From JAAXHV01 sp965207165 (lineage in GTDB: Bacteria; Pseudomonadota; Gammaproteobacteria; Eutrophobiales; Eutrophobiaceae), in the NCBI GenBank assembly GCA_965207165.1, contig OZ242265.1, positions 3,286,001 through 3,350,000 on the forward strand: a stretch of DNA of 64,000 bases, written 5' to 3'. This document shows, in pieces, positions 50,920 to 58,796 of this stretch. The notes below the pieces were generated by a model. That model worked only from the letters and a program-made list of their open reading frames with translations. It had not been told where the DNA came from and made no database searches. Each line of letters starts with the position of its first letter. Position 1 is the stretch's first letter. Both the position numbers and the translations under genes were made by a program.

Positions 50920-52227
50920 ATGAACATCCTGATCATCGGCGGCGGGGGGCGGGAGCATGCCCTGGCTTGGAAGTCGGCCCAGTCGCCCGGGGTAAAAAAA
51001 GTTTACGTCGCACCGGGCAATGCCGGCAGCGCGCTGGAGGATAAGGTTGAAAATATCCCTCTCGCGCCTTCAGACACACCCGGACTGATTGAATTCGCCC
51101 GCCGTCATGCCGTCTCTCTGACCATAGTGGGGCCGGAAGCGCCGCTGGTTTCCGGCGTCGTGGATGCGTTTACGGATGCGGGGTTGCGCTGTTTCGGCCC
51201 ATCTGCGGATGCTGCCAGGCTGGAAGGTTCAAAAAGCTTCAGCAAAGCCTTTATGCGGCGCTACGGTATCCCGACGGCCGCGTATGAGACCTTCACCGAA
51301 CTCGGTGCGGCCATGGATTATATCGAGTCGAGCAACCCGCCTGTCGTTGTCAAGGCTGACGGACTGGCCGCGGGCAAAGGTGTGGTTATCGCACAAACCC
51401 GTGCTGAAGCCGGTCGCGCCGTTACCGACATGATGGCCGCCGGAAAATTCGGTGCAGCGGGACAGCGGGTGGTGATAGAGGAGTTTATCGCCGGGGAGGA
51501 AACCAGTTTCATGGTCATAAGCGACGGTGTGAATGTCATCCCGCTGGCCAGTTCCCAGGATCACAAGGCGAGGGATGATGGTGATGCAGGCCCCAATACG
51601 GGCGGCATGGGCGCATATTCCCCTTCGGCAATTATGACCAGGGACTTGCATGACAGGATCATGGCAAGCGTCATAGAACCGGCAATTGCCGGTATGCAGG
51701 CAGAAGGCTGCCCTTACCGGGGATTTCTGTACGCCGGGCTCATGATCGACGCCAACGGCGACCCTGACGTGCTGGAGTTCAACTGCCGTCTGGGCGACCC
51801 GGAAACCCAGCCGATTCTGATGCGGTTGAACGGGGACCTGCCCGCGTTATGTGAAATGGCGCTGACGCAAAATCTGCGTGAGGATGCCGTTTCATGGGAC
51901 CCTCGTCCGGCAGTGGGGGTCGTGATGGCATCGTCCGGGTATCCCGAGAGCTCCACCACGGACAAAGCCGTTTCCGGGCTCGATCAGGTGGGTGACGGCG
52001 TGAAGGTATTTCATGCCGGAACCAGGCAGGCTGACAACGGCATACTCACCAGCGGCGGCCGGGTGTTGTGCGTTACGGCCCTGGCCGATGACGTCACCAG
52101 CGCCGCCGGCAAGGCCTACGAAGCCGTTGCAGCCATAGACTGTGATGCCTTGTTTTGCCGCACCGATATCGCCAGGCGGGCAATCGAACGGGAAGCGGCA
52201 CCGGGATATATCAGACCGTTCAGGTAA
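50920..52227 (+). CDS. purD: Phosphoribosylamine-glycine ligase
   Basis: PurD joins glycine to phosphoribosylamine in purine synthesis. The 435-residue ATP-grasp enzyme begins NILIIGGGGREHALAWK, then TIVGPEAPLVSGVVD, VKADGLAAGKGVVIAQTRAEA (ATP loop), EEFIAGEETSFMVISDG, DAGPNTGGMGAYSPS, and VLEFNCRLGDPETQPI near the metal site. It forms a pair with purH 9 bp upstream. A CHAD-domain gene begins in the following ~75 bp. Confidence 0.97.
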   Translation: MNILIIGGGGREHALAWKSAQSPGVKKVYVAPGNAGSALEDKVENIPLAPSDTPGLIEFARRHAVSLTIVGPEAPLVSGVVDAFTDAGLRCFGPSADAARLEGSKSFSKAFMRRYGIPTAAYETFTELGAAMDYIESSNPPVVVKADGLAAGKGVVIAQTRAEAGRAVTDMMAAGKFGAAGQRVVIEEFIAGEETSFMVISDGVNVIPLASSQDHKARDDGDAGPNTGGMGAYSPSAIMTRDLHDRIMASVIEPAIAGMQAEGCPYRGFLYAGLMIDANGDPDVLEFNCRLGDPETQPILMRLNGDLPALCEMALTQNLREDAVSWDPRPAVGVVMASSGYPESSTTDKAVSGLDQVGDGVKVFHAGTRQADNGILTSGGRVLCVTALADDVTSAAGKAYEAVAAIDCDALFCRTDIARRAIEREAAPGYIRPFR

Positions 52228-52300
52228 TGGGAAGCTGTTGCCCGCAATTCGTTCTCAGGCAGGCTCGCGCAATGGCCGGACTGAGGAGGCATTTGCCCGA

Positions 52301-53293
52301 TTGCGCGTGCCGGCCAGCGTTGCCCGGACCACAACCGGTGGCAGGATGTCCGGGGACAGTTCATCGAGACTGATGGTGCAACTGGACCCGGGTATGACAA
52401 TGCGCCAGGCACTGGCCGGCATCCTGCTCTCCCAACTGGATATCATGGAGCGTAACATTCAGGGCATCAGGGATGATATGGACACCGAGTTCCTGCACGA
52501 TTTCAGGATCGCCAACCGGCGCAGCCGTTCCTTGCTCACGGGGATGAAACAGGCTCTGGCTGCGCCCGCGCACGAGCGCGGCAAAGAGTTTTTTTCCTGG
52601 ATGAGTAAACAGACCTCTGCCCTGCGCGACATCGATGTTTTCCTGCTGGCATTCAGGCAGTATAAGAAAATACTGCCTGGAGAAGTGTACGCACAATTAA
52701 TGCCGTTACGGGACTTTTTACAGCAACGCAGGGAGCGTGAAAGAGAAGATCTGGTCAGTGCGCTCGAATCAGACCGCTTCCTGGAATTCATTCACGCCTG
52801 GCGCCAATCCCTGCAGGAAAGCAGCCGTGAAGAGGATGCGACGGGCCCGGTGCTCAAAACTGCCCGGACAGCCATCGGGAGGGCCTGGGAAAGAACAGGG
52901 AAGCAGGGCCGGCGCGCGGTGGACAGCGGGTCGGATGAAGCATTGCACGAACTGCGGAAGTCCGCTAAAAAACTGCGTTACCTGCTGGAAGCGTTTCGCA
53001 TGCTGTTACCCGTAAGAGATGTAGAGCAGGCAGCCAGACAGTTACGGCAACTGCAGAATGTACTGGGAGACATTGTCGATTACCAGGTTCAGCAGCAGTA
53101 CCTGGGTCAATGGCAGGAAAACTTCCAGGGGAAGGAGCACCAGGGAGTGAAAGCCTCGATGGAATTCCTGGGCAAGGTGTATGCGCGCCGTGAAAACGCG
53201 AAAAAGAAAAAGTTTCAACGCCATTATGATGTATTTATGTCCCCGGAAAACGAGGATCTGTTCACATCTTTGTGTGGCAGAACAAGGGCATGA
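52301..53293 (+). CDS. CHAD-domain protein
   Basis: This protein of about 330 residues is a CHAD domain, an all-helical fold with conserved His and basic residues: EFLHDFRIANRRSRSLLTGMK, then EALHELRKSAKKLRYLLEAFRML in the second repeat, and LRQLQNVLGDIVDYQVQQQYL. CHAD domains bind inorganic polyphosphate (family knowledge). The start is unsure: TTG at 52301 has GAGGAGG 11 bp upstream; ATG at 52346 is the safe minimum. The presence of ppk and ppx 15 kb away makes a polyphosphate link attractive but not proven. Confidence 0.8.
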   Translation: MRVPASVARTTTGGRMSGDSSSRLMVQLDPGMTMRQALAGILLSQLDIMERNIQGIRDDMDTEFLHDFRIANRRSRSLLTGMKQALAAPAHERGKEFFSWMSKQTSALRDIDVFLLAFRQYKKILPGEVYAQLMPLRDFLQQRREREREDLVSALESDRFLEFIHAWRQSLQESSREEDATGPVLKTARTAIGRAWERTGKQGRRAVDSGSDEALHELRKSAKKLRYLLEAFRMLLPVRDVEQAARQLRQLQNVLGDIVDYQVQQQYLGQWQENFQGKEHQGVKASMEFLGKVYARRENAKKKKFQRHYDVFMSPENEDLFTSLCGRTRA

Positions 53294-53441
53294 GTATTCT
53301 CGCGGCAGGTAACAATACAAGATGGAAAATACGGGTACATACCGGGCACGGGTACAGGCGCATGCGTGAATTTACCGGGTTACCGGCGTATTAAATGTAA
53401 ACAGACGGCGAAGTGTAACCATGAATGATTATGCCGGCATG

Positions 53442-53460
53442 AAAAAAAAGATTTTTTTTT
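53442..53460. repeat. A8-GA-T9 tract
   Basis: Eight As, then GA, then nine Ts form a self-complementary tract about 35 bp before the TATAAT box. It would bend the DNA and could act as an UP-like element. As a terminator for CHAD it lacks a GC stem. Confidence 0.45.
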
Positions 53461-53493
53461 GCTTATTTCAGTTCCCCTCATTTGATTTTGTAA

Positions 53494-53499
53494 TATAAT
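53494..53499 (+). promoter_or_regulatory. -10 element (TATAAT) of the HU-like gene
   Basis: A consensus TATAAT lies 127 bp before the ATG at 53626. The -35 region (TTCCCC, 16 bp upstream) is weak. If used, it would give a ~120-nt 5' leader. Confidence 0.4.
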
Positions 53500-53625
53500 C
53501 GTAACGTGAGGGAGGAACTTTGCTCAGACGGGGGGAGTTCAGAGGCGTCGGGAATTACTCATATCAGGGAGTGACGGACATCACAAACTACAAACAATCA
53601 TAAACTTTCATATTGAGAGGCAAAA

Positions 53626-53958
53626 ATGGCTGATAGACCTCAAGCGATTGCGAATAAACAAACCAAATCTCAAATCCTGGCACACGTTGCTGAAGAAACA
53701 GGACAAACCAAGAAACAGGTAGCCGCGGTACTTGACTCCCTTGCTGGTCTGGCTGTACGTCATCTGCAAGACGGGGCTTCCGGGGAATTTACCGTTCCGT
53801 CGATGGGCGTTAAACTGAGCCGAGTCATCAAGCCTGCCCGTCCCGAACGCCCGGGCATTAACCCTGCTACCGGTGAGAAAATCACCATTGCGGCAAAGCC
53901 GGCAAGTGTTGCCGTGCGCGCAACACCATTAAAAGCCCTGAAAGATACGGTATCTTAA
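53626..53958 (+). CDS. HU-like DNA-binding protein
   Basis: This 110-residue protein resembles the HU/IHF family: KSQILAHVAEETGQTKKQVAAVLDSLAGLAVRHLQ (dimer helices), then VPSMGVKLSRVIKPARPERPGINPATGEKITIAAKPASVAVRATPLKALKD, where RxGINPATGE is the DNA-clamping arm. It is longer than HU (~90) because of an N-terminal extension (~12 residues) and a short tail. It has its own promoter and a GAGAGG ribosome site. Long HU-like variants occur in several gammaproteobacteria; target sites are unknown. Confidence 0.88.
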   Translation: MADRPQAIANKQTKSQILAHVAEETGQTKKQVAAVLDSLAGLAVRHLQDGASGEFTVPSMGVKLSRVIKPARPERPGINPATGEKITIAAKPASVAVRATPLKALKDTVS

Positions 53959-54102
53959 TACCGGAAACCGGGGGCAGTATACAACTGCCCCCGCGCTTTA
54001 ATCCGTATACCGGGAGGCCCTGATCCGCATGGGGCGGATTCACATTCCGGCTGGTCGGCTATACCTTCCGGCGCACTGTGGCCGGTATCCGGGGGTTGCC
54101 CG

Positions 54103-54753
54103 TTACGGACGCCACTCAAGAAAATTATTCAGCAGTGCAAGACCGGCGCGCTGACTCTTCTCCGGATGGAATTGCGTGGCGAATAAATTGTCCCGGGCTG
54201 CGGCGGATGTAAAATGGACGATGTAATCCGTGGTCCCGGCTGAGTCAGACTCATTCTCCGGCTGTACGTAATAGCTGTGAACAAAATAAAATCGCTCACC
54301 GGAGTTGATGTTTTTCCATAGGGGATGGGGCGTTGTTTGTCTGACCTCGTTCCAGCCCATATGCGGAATCTTGAACGGGTCGCCGTTGTCATCCCGGGCA
54401 GCCGCCGGAAACCTGAGTACTTTTCCGGGGATCACCCCCAGGCCTTCAGTACCGTCATCTTCTTCACTGAAGTCAAGCAGGGTCTGCAGGCCAAGGCAGA
54501 TACCAAGGAAAGGTTTACTGCGGATACACTCCCTGAGCAGGGCGGGAAAGTCCCTGCCGATCAACATTTCCATGCACTGGCCTATGGCGCCCTGCCCGGG
54601 GAATACGATGCGTTCGGCTGACAGGATAGTGTCGTAGTCATTGCTGACCAGCACGCGATAGTCGGCGCCGGCAACGTGCTCAAGCGCTTTTGCTACGGAG
54701 TGCAGGTTGCCGGAACCATAATCCAGTATAGCGATGGTTTTACGCGTTTGCAT
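54103..54753 (-). CDS. hisH: HisH, IGP synthase glutaminase subunit
   Basis: HisH supplies ammonia to HisF for IGP formation. The 216-residue class I glutamine amidotransferase has IAILDYGSGNLHSVAKALEHV, GQGAIGQCMEML, the nucleophile Cys in FLGICLGLQTLLDFSEED, and the His-Glu pair in FATQFHPEKSQ. It lies 30 bp downstream of hisB, in the order hisB-hisH, but not next to hisA and hisF, which are at 5-7 kb in this window. Confidence 0.95.
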   Translation of the reverse strand: MQTRKTIAILDYGSGNLHSVAKALEHVAGADYRVLVSNDYDTILSAERIVFPGQGAIGQCMEMLIGRDFPALLRECIRSKPFLGICLGLQTLLDFSEEDDGTEGLGVIPGKVLRFPAAARDDNGDPFKIPHMGWNEVRQTTPHPLWKNINSGERFYFVHSYYVQPENESDSAGTTDYIVHFTSAAARDNLFATQFHPEKSQRAGLALLNNFLEWRP

Positions 54754-54783
54754 GCCGGCCGCGCCCTGTTTGCCAGATGCGGG

Positions 54784-55380
54784 TTATAGCTTGCCCTTGG
54801 TAGAGGGCAGGATGCCTTCCATGCGCGGGTCCAGTTCCACGGCGGCGCGCAGGGACCTGCCGAATGCCTTGAAGATGGTTTCGGCGATATGGTGAGAATT
54901 CCTGCCGCGTATATTATCTATGTGCAACGTCACCATCGCATGGTTGACAAAACCCTGGAAGAACTCACGCAGCAGGTCCACGTCAAATTCTCCCACCCGG
55001 GCGCGGGGATATTCCACGTCGTAGTCAAGCCCGGGCCTGCCCGAGAAATCCAGAACCACCCTTGACAACGCCTCATCCAGGGGAACGTAAGCATGCCCGT
55101 AGCGACGGATCCCGCGTTTGTCCCCCAACGCCTGCCTGAAGGCTTGCCCCAGTGTAATACCGACATCCTCAACGGTATGATGTGCATCAATTTCCAGGTC
55201 GCCGCGCGCCTTGATGTCCAGGTCGAACATGCCGTGTCGCGCGACCTGGTCGAGCATATGCTCGAGAAAAGGCACGCCGACCTGCAAGTCAGCGGCGCCG
55301 GACCCGTCCAGGTTGAGTTCGACGGATATTTCGGTCTCTTTTGTCGACCTCTGTATCGAGGCCTGTCTTTCATTTCCCAT
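54784..55380 (-). CDS. hisB: HisB, imidazoleglycerol-phosphate dehydratase
   Basis: HisB dehydrates IGP in histidine synthesis. The 198-residue protein is the monofunctional form, with no phosphatase domain. It has EISVELNLDGSG, the metal-binding HMLDQVARHGMFDL and DAHHTVEDVGITLGQA, and a second similar half with FFQGFVNHAMVTLHI and GRNSHHIAETIFKAFGRSL. It is divergent from hemF across a 139-bp gap that must hold both promoters. Confidence 0.95.
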   Translation of the reverse strand: MGNERQASIQRSTKETEISVELNLDGSGAADLQVGVPFLEHMLDQVARHGMFDLDIKARGDLEIDAHHTVEDVGITLGQAFRQALGDKRGIRRYGHAYVPLDEALSRVVLDFSGRPGLDYDVEYPRARVGEFDVDLLREFFQGFVNHAMVTLHIDNIRGRNSHHIAETIFKAFGRSLRAAVELDPRMEGILPSTKGKL

Positions 55381-55519
55381 AACTGAATACCAGGATCTTG
55401 CAACGGGGTTCCCGTAAGATACAAAACAGTGCGTAGGATACAGGAAACAGTGGGCAGAAAACAGGAGCCGGAAAAAGGGTAGAATACCGAATCAGAATTT
55501 TCCATAGCTCCAGGTCTTC

Positions 55520-56464
55520 ATGAGCGGCATAATTGAAATCGATAAAGTGAAAACATACCTGCTGGCGTTGCAGGATAAACTCTGTGACGAGATCGAGGCA
55601 CTGGATGCAGGCCAGCGCTTTGCAGAGGATGCGTGGGAACGTCCCCAGGGAGGCGGCGGTATCAGCCGGGTACTGGAGCGCGGCGCCGTTTTTGAAAAGG
55701 CGGGGGTAAATTTCTCCCATGTTTACGGCGATCGGTTGCCTGCAAGCGCCAGCGTCAACAGGCCTGAAGTGGCAGGACGAAATTTCCAGGCGATGGGCGT
55801 CTCTGCAGTCATCCATCCCGGTAATCCAAATGTGCCCACCTCTCATATGAACGTCCGGTTTTTCCTGGCGGAGAAACCAGGTGCGGCGCCCCTGTGGTGG
55901 TTCGGCGGCGGTTTCGACCTGACGCCCTGTTACGGGTTTGAAGAAGATGCCGTCCACTGGCACCAGGCAGCCTTTAACGCCTGCCGTGAGTTCGGAGAGG
56001 ATGTCTACCCGAAGTTCAAAAAATGGTGTGACGATTATTTTTTTATACGCCATCGCGGGGAAGCGCGCGGCGTAGGCGGGCTCTTTTTTGACGACCTGAA
56101 TGAATGGGGGTTCCCCCGCTGTTTTGAGTTTCTCCGCAGTGTCGGCGATCATTACATGCGCGCCTACCGGCCCATAGTGGAACGCCGTAAAGACATGCCG
56201 TATACCGATCAACAGAAGGATTTTCAACTCTACCGGCGCGGGCGTTACGTGGAATTCAACCTGGTCTACGATCGCGGCACCCTGTTCGGACTGCAATCCG
56301 GAGGACGGGTGGAATCAATCCTGATGTCACTGCCGCCCCGCGTGCAATGGCAATACAACCGCCGGGAAGAGCGTGGTTCGGAGGAAGCGCGCCTGGTCGA
56401 GAAATTTCTTACACCCCGTGACTGGCTGGAAAAAGGGGACAGCCGCCTTCCGGCACGGGGATGA
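55520..56464 (+). CDS. hemF: Oxygen-dependent coproporphyrinogen III oxidase
   Basis: HemF converts coproporphyrinogen III to protoporphyrinogen IX using O2, in heme synthesis. The 314-residue protein shows AWERPQGGGGISRVLERGAVFEKAGVNFSHVYG, HMNVRFFLAE, WWFGGGFDLTPCYGFEEDAVHWH, RGEARGVGGLFFDDLN, GRYVEFNLVYDRGT and SLPPRVQWQYN. Its presence implies aerobic or microaerobic growth. A TAGAAT box lies ~40 bp upstream. It is the last core gene before the accessory island. Confidence 0.96.
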   Translation: MSGIIEIDKVKTYLLALQDKLCDEIEALDAGQRFAEDAWERPQGGGGISRVLERGAVFEKAGVNFSHVYGDRLPASASVNRPEVAGRNFQAMGVSAVIHPGNPNVPTSHMNVRFFLAEKPGAAPLWWFGGGFDLTPCYGFEEDAVHWHQAAFNACREFGEDVYPKFKKWCDDYFFIRHRGEARGVGGLFFDDLNEWGFPRCFEFLRSVGDHYMRAYRPIVERRKDMPYTDQQKDFQLYRRGRYVEFNLVYDRGTLFGLQSGGRVESILMSLPPRVQWQYNRREERGSEEARLVEKFLTPRDWLEKGDSRLPARG

Positions 56465-56488
56465 GGGGTCAAAGCGTGCCGCACCATT

Positions 56489-57781
56489 CTACCGCCGCTC
56501 TTTTTCTGCCGCCGAAACAGCAACAGTGGCGGCTGAAAGTGCGCGCTGTTGACGTGATATGTACTGATGTATGTCCCGGCGTTGATCGGATGGCACTTCA
56601 TGCTGAAGCGCCAGGTTGTTCCAGCCGGAAAGCGCTTCCAGCACAGCCTCAATCACACTGCTGACATCTTGTCTGGAAATCGACGCGCTCCCGGCGATTG
56701 CAAGAATATCTTCAAGGCGGATATCCTTGCCCTTTCCATTAACACTCATGGAATGCTCGCCCATTATTCCCTGGTTCCAGGTGACATCATACGCCGGCGT
56801 ATTGCGCCACTCGTTTTTGTCCGACAACATGAAAGCGAAATTCTTTGTATGGTCGTCCCGGTTGCCGGTAGCGACATTAAAGACCATGCGCCGGAACAGT
56901 TCCACCTTCTCCGAATGAGAACGTGTTAGCATCCCGCAAAGTTTGATGAGTTCCCGGTATTCGAAATCGGCGGTCCTGAAATCCGCGTTCAACAGTCCGG
57001 CCACGCTATGCACATGACGGCGATGGTTGTCGGCGGCTCTGTCAAATCGGCGCGTCAAGAAGTAAGCATTGCCTTCCCGCGCCTGAGCAAGCCTGGTTTC
57101 AGCCATGTTGATGCCGGCATGGTGGGCCATGACCGCATAAATATGTTCTATGGTTCCTTCCGACTTTTTATCGGGTGTCTGGCCGGTCGGAAACTTGACC
57201 AGCCAATGGGAATAGCCCGGTGGTAGATCGCCCGCGCCCTCTATCGCCCTGTCACTACTTAAACCAATGAGGATTTTTGGCCTGGCGCCCGCGGATGGGG
57301 TGCCATTGACTGCATGGTGTTCCAGCACCTCCTGGAGTTCGCCCTGGTACAGGCGAGTCGCCTCATTGCCGACTGTATCAAGGTCCAGTTCCCCGGCTGT
57401 AGGCCGTTCTGCGTTTTCCATCTCATCCGGGTCATACGATATTGCCCCCATTGTCCGCCTGCCCACAAAGGCCAGCCTGTCAAGAGGGGAGACCATGGCG
57501 GGGTCCCGCCCTGCCTGTCTGAACGCCTTGTCCATGAGATAAAGCCCCCAGCCATCCGGCAGGGAATCGTTGAACAGTCCGTGCAATCCCCCGAAAGGTT
57601 CCTGCGGCGCCTTCTGCAAGGTTGTTGCCAGGTCGAGGGAAAAAGGAGACGGATTGAAATTATGTTGTATAAATTCTGCAGTAAACTCAAACCACGCGAT
57701 CTGGTCATGCCAGGCCAGGCGGCCCATCCTCACCGGCTGGTCTCCTCCAAAACCATGATAGACGACATTCAGCAATTTCAC
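56489..57781 (-). CDS. hipA: HipA-family toxin kinase
   Basis: This 430-residue protein is a HipA-type Ser/Thr kinase of a type II toxin-antitoxin system. The N-terminal HipA-N domain is at ~1-105. The kinase part has the LIGLSSDRAIEGAG loop, VKFPTG, NMAETRLAQAREGNAYFLTRRFDR, the catalytic loop VATGNRDDHTKNFAF and the metal-binding YDVTWN. HipA of E. coli phosphorylates glutamyl-tRNA synthetase. It starts with GTG that overlaps the antitoxin stop (GTGA), so it is co-translated with it. It is convergent with hemF, 25 bp away. Confidence 0.88.
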   Translation of the reverse strand: MKLLNVVYHGFGGDQPVRMGRLAWHDQIAWFEFTAEFIQHNFNPSPFSLDLATTLQKAPQEPFGGLHGLFNDSLPDGWGLYLMDKAFRQAGRDPAMVSPLDRLAFVGRRTMGAISYDPDEMENAERPTAGELDLDTVGNEATRLYQGELQEVLEHHAVNGTPSAGARPKILIGLSSDRAIEGAGDLPPGYSHWLVKFPTGQTPDKKSEGTIEHIYAVMAHHAGINMAETRLAQAREGNAYFLTRRFDRAADNHRRHVHSVAGLLNADFRTADFEYRELIKLCGMLTRSHSEKVELFRRMVFNVATGNRDDHTKNFAFMLSDKNEWRNTPAYDVTWNQGIMGEHSMSVNGKGKDIRLEDILAIAGSASISRQDVSSVIEAVLEALSGWNNLALQHEVPSDQRRDIHQYISRQQRALSAATVAVSAAEKERR

Positions 57782-58086
57782 TGCTTGTTACTCATCGCAA
57801 TCAGTTCATCCATGCTTTGCGGCTCGGGCTTCGGAAACAGCGTGCCGACAGTCCCGGGATTGCCGTAGACATCGCACAACATCAGCAGTTGCCTCAATGA
57901 AATCTCGCCGGTGTCCTCAAAGCGTCGAATGGTTGACTCCGGTACACCACTCCTGATGCTCGCTTCCCTGCGGCCATGCTTTCTGGATTTCCGCGCTGAT
58001 CTGAACGATGATGACAGCGAACGCTGGATTTCACTGGGCAACTTATACTTTGATATTATATTATCAACCATCACAAATAAGCCCAT
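57778..58086 (-). CDS. hipB: HipB-like Xre-family antitoxin
   Basis: This 102-residue protein has a helix-turn-helix: RSARKSRKHGRREASIRSGVPESTIRRFEDTGEISLRQLLML, in the HipB style, followed by a tail (FPKPEPQSMDELIAMSNKQ) that may contact the toxin. It would bind both HipA and the operon promoter. It overlaps hipA by 4 bp. The start may be the ATG at 58071 (MVDNIISKYKL) instead. AT-rich sequence with TATAAT-like boxes lies upstream. Confidence 0.85.
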   Translation of the reverse strand: MGLFVMVDNIISKYKLPSEIQRSLSSSFRSARKSRKHGRREASIRSGVPESTIRRFEDTGEISLRQLLMLCDVYGNPGTVGTLFPKPEPQSMDELIAMSNKQ

Positions 58087-58200
58087 CTACTTGTCTATAT
58101 ACTATCAATATTATAATCCAGCCCGCATGTAATGGCAATATGACTGCGGAGAAGAAACCTTTCTGGTCGAGGAAAACCTCACTAGCCCGGGTTACCCGAA

Positions 58201-58229
58201 GTAAAAGGTTGCAAAAAGCCCCCTTTTAC
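58201..58229. promoter_or_regulatory. Operator-like inverted repeat at the ParD-like/RelE-like promoter
   Basis: GTAAAAGG (58201-58208) and its exact reverse complement CCTTTTAC (58222-58229) flank the -35 box and spacer of the promoter at 58209-58236. This is where an antitoxin dimer would sit to repress the operon. Assignment is inference. Confidence 0.45.
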
Positions 58230-58236
58230 GTATAAT
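58209..58236 (+). promoter_or_regulatory. Promoter of the ParD-like/RelE-like operon
   Basis: TTGCAA (58209-58214), a 16-bp spacer, and TATAAT (58231-58236) lie 37 bp before the antitoxin ATG at 58274. Four of six positions match the -35 consensus and all six the -10. Confidence 0.55.
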
Positions 58237-58273
58237 AGTAACCCCTTTATTGATCATTTTACTGTGAGAAAAT

Positions 58274-58492
58274 ATGGCTAAAGCCATCAAACTGTCAGAC
58301 CAGTTGGTCGCAGATGCAACCCGCTACGCCAAGGTGTTCCACCGGTCTCCCCCAAAACAGATTGAGCATTGGGCGACAATCGGCAGGGTCGCCGAGGAAA
58401 ACCCTGACTTGCCCTTACGTTTCGTGATCAACATCCTGATGGGGCTGGAAGAGGCGGAAGCCGGTGAACTCAGCGAGTACCGCTTCGGGTGA
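58274..58492 (+). CDS. ParD-like antitoxin
   Basis: This 72-residue protein begins MAKAIKLSDQLVADATRYAKVFHRSPPKQIEHWATIGRVAEENPDL, the pattern of the ParD-like antitoxin family (a ribbon-helix-helix N terminus, then a helix). The C-terminal part LEEAEAGELSEYRFG would bind the toxin. It overlaps the following toxin gene by GTGA, so production is coupled. An inverted repeat upstream suggests self-repression. Confidence 0.8.
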   Translation: MAKAIKLSDQLVADATRYAKVFHRSPPKQIEHWATIGRVAEENPDLPLRFVINILMGLEEAEAGELSEYRFG

Positions 58493-58770
58493 GAGTCGTC
58501 CAGACCGGCTCCTTTTCCAGAACGATAAAAAAACTTCACCAGACAGACAAAACCGCCGTTGATCGGGCCATCAGGAAGATCATGGCGAATACCGGTATTG
58601 GCGCAATGAAGAAAGGCGCATTATCCGGTGTGCGGGTACATAAATTCAAAGTGGCCGATAAACAGTATTTACTGGCGTACCGGCATGAAAAGCAGCCGGA
58701 ACGCATCGTTCTGCTGGCTTTGGGTTCACACGAAAACTTTTATCGCGACCTGTCGAAGTCACAACACTGA
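58489..58770 (+). CDS. RelE/ParE-superfamily toxin
   Basis: This 93-residue protein starts at GTG 58489. It matches the ParE/RelE fold: TGSFSRTIKKLHQTDKTAVDRAIRKIMAN (helical hairpin), KGALSGVRVHKFKVADKQYLLAYRHE (beta sheet with conserved LxGVRVHK) and RIVLLALGSHENFYRDLSK at the end. It is more like the mRNA-interferase branch (toxins with HENFYRDL) than a gyrase poison, but this is a guess from sequence. It lies directly after its antitoxin. Confidence 0.82.
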   Translation: MRVVQTGSFSRTIKKLHQTDKTAVDRAIRKIMANTGIGAMKKGALSGVRVHKFKVADKQYLLAYRHEKQPERIVLLALGSHENFYRDLSKSQH

Positions 58771-58796
58771 ATGTGAAAGCTGAAAAATGACCCGTT

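Larger units (their letters stand above)
53294..53625. other. 332-bp gap: leader of the HU-like gene
   Basis: No gene is seen. It holds an A8-GA-T9 tract (53442-53460), a TATAAT box (53494-53499) with a poor -35, and then ~120 bp of leader before the HU-like ATG. Two very short frames (22-25 codons) are present, but nothing supports them. Confidence 0.6.

Noticed and set aside
53442..53460. Rho-independent terminator for the CHAD gene
   Set aside because: The A8/T9 pairing has no GC stem and lies about 150 bp after the stop; a bend or promoter element is as likely.
53421..53498. 25-codon frame (MNDYAGMKKKIFFC...) before the HU-like gene
   Set aside because: It has no ribosome site, contains the A/T tract and ends in the promoter; probably chance.
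58051..58066. TGATA/TATCA inverted repeat as the hipBA operator
   Set aside because: It lies within the first codons of hipB whichever start is used, so it is more likely coding sequence than an upstream operator.
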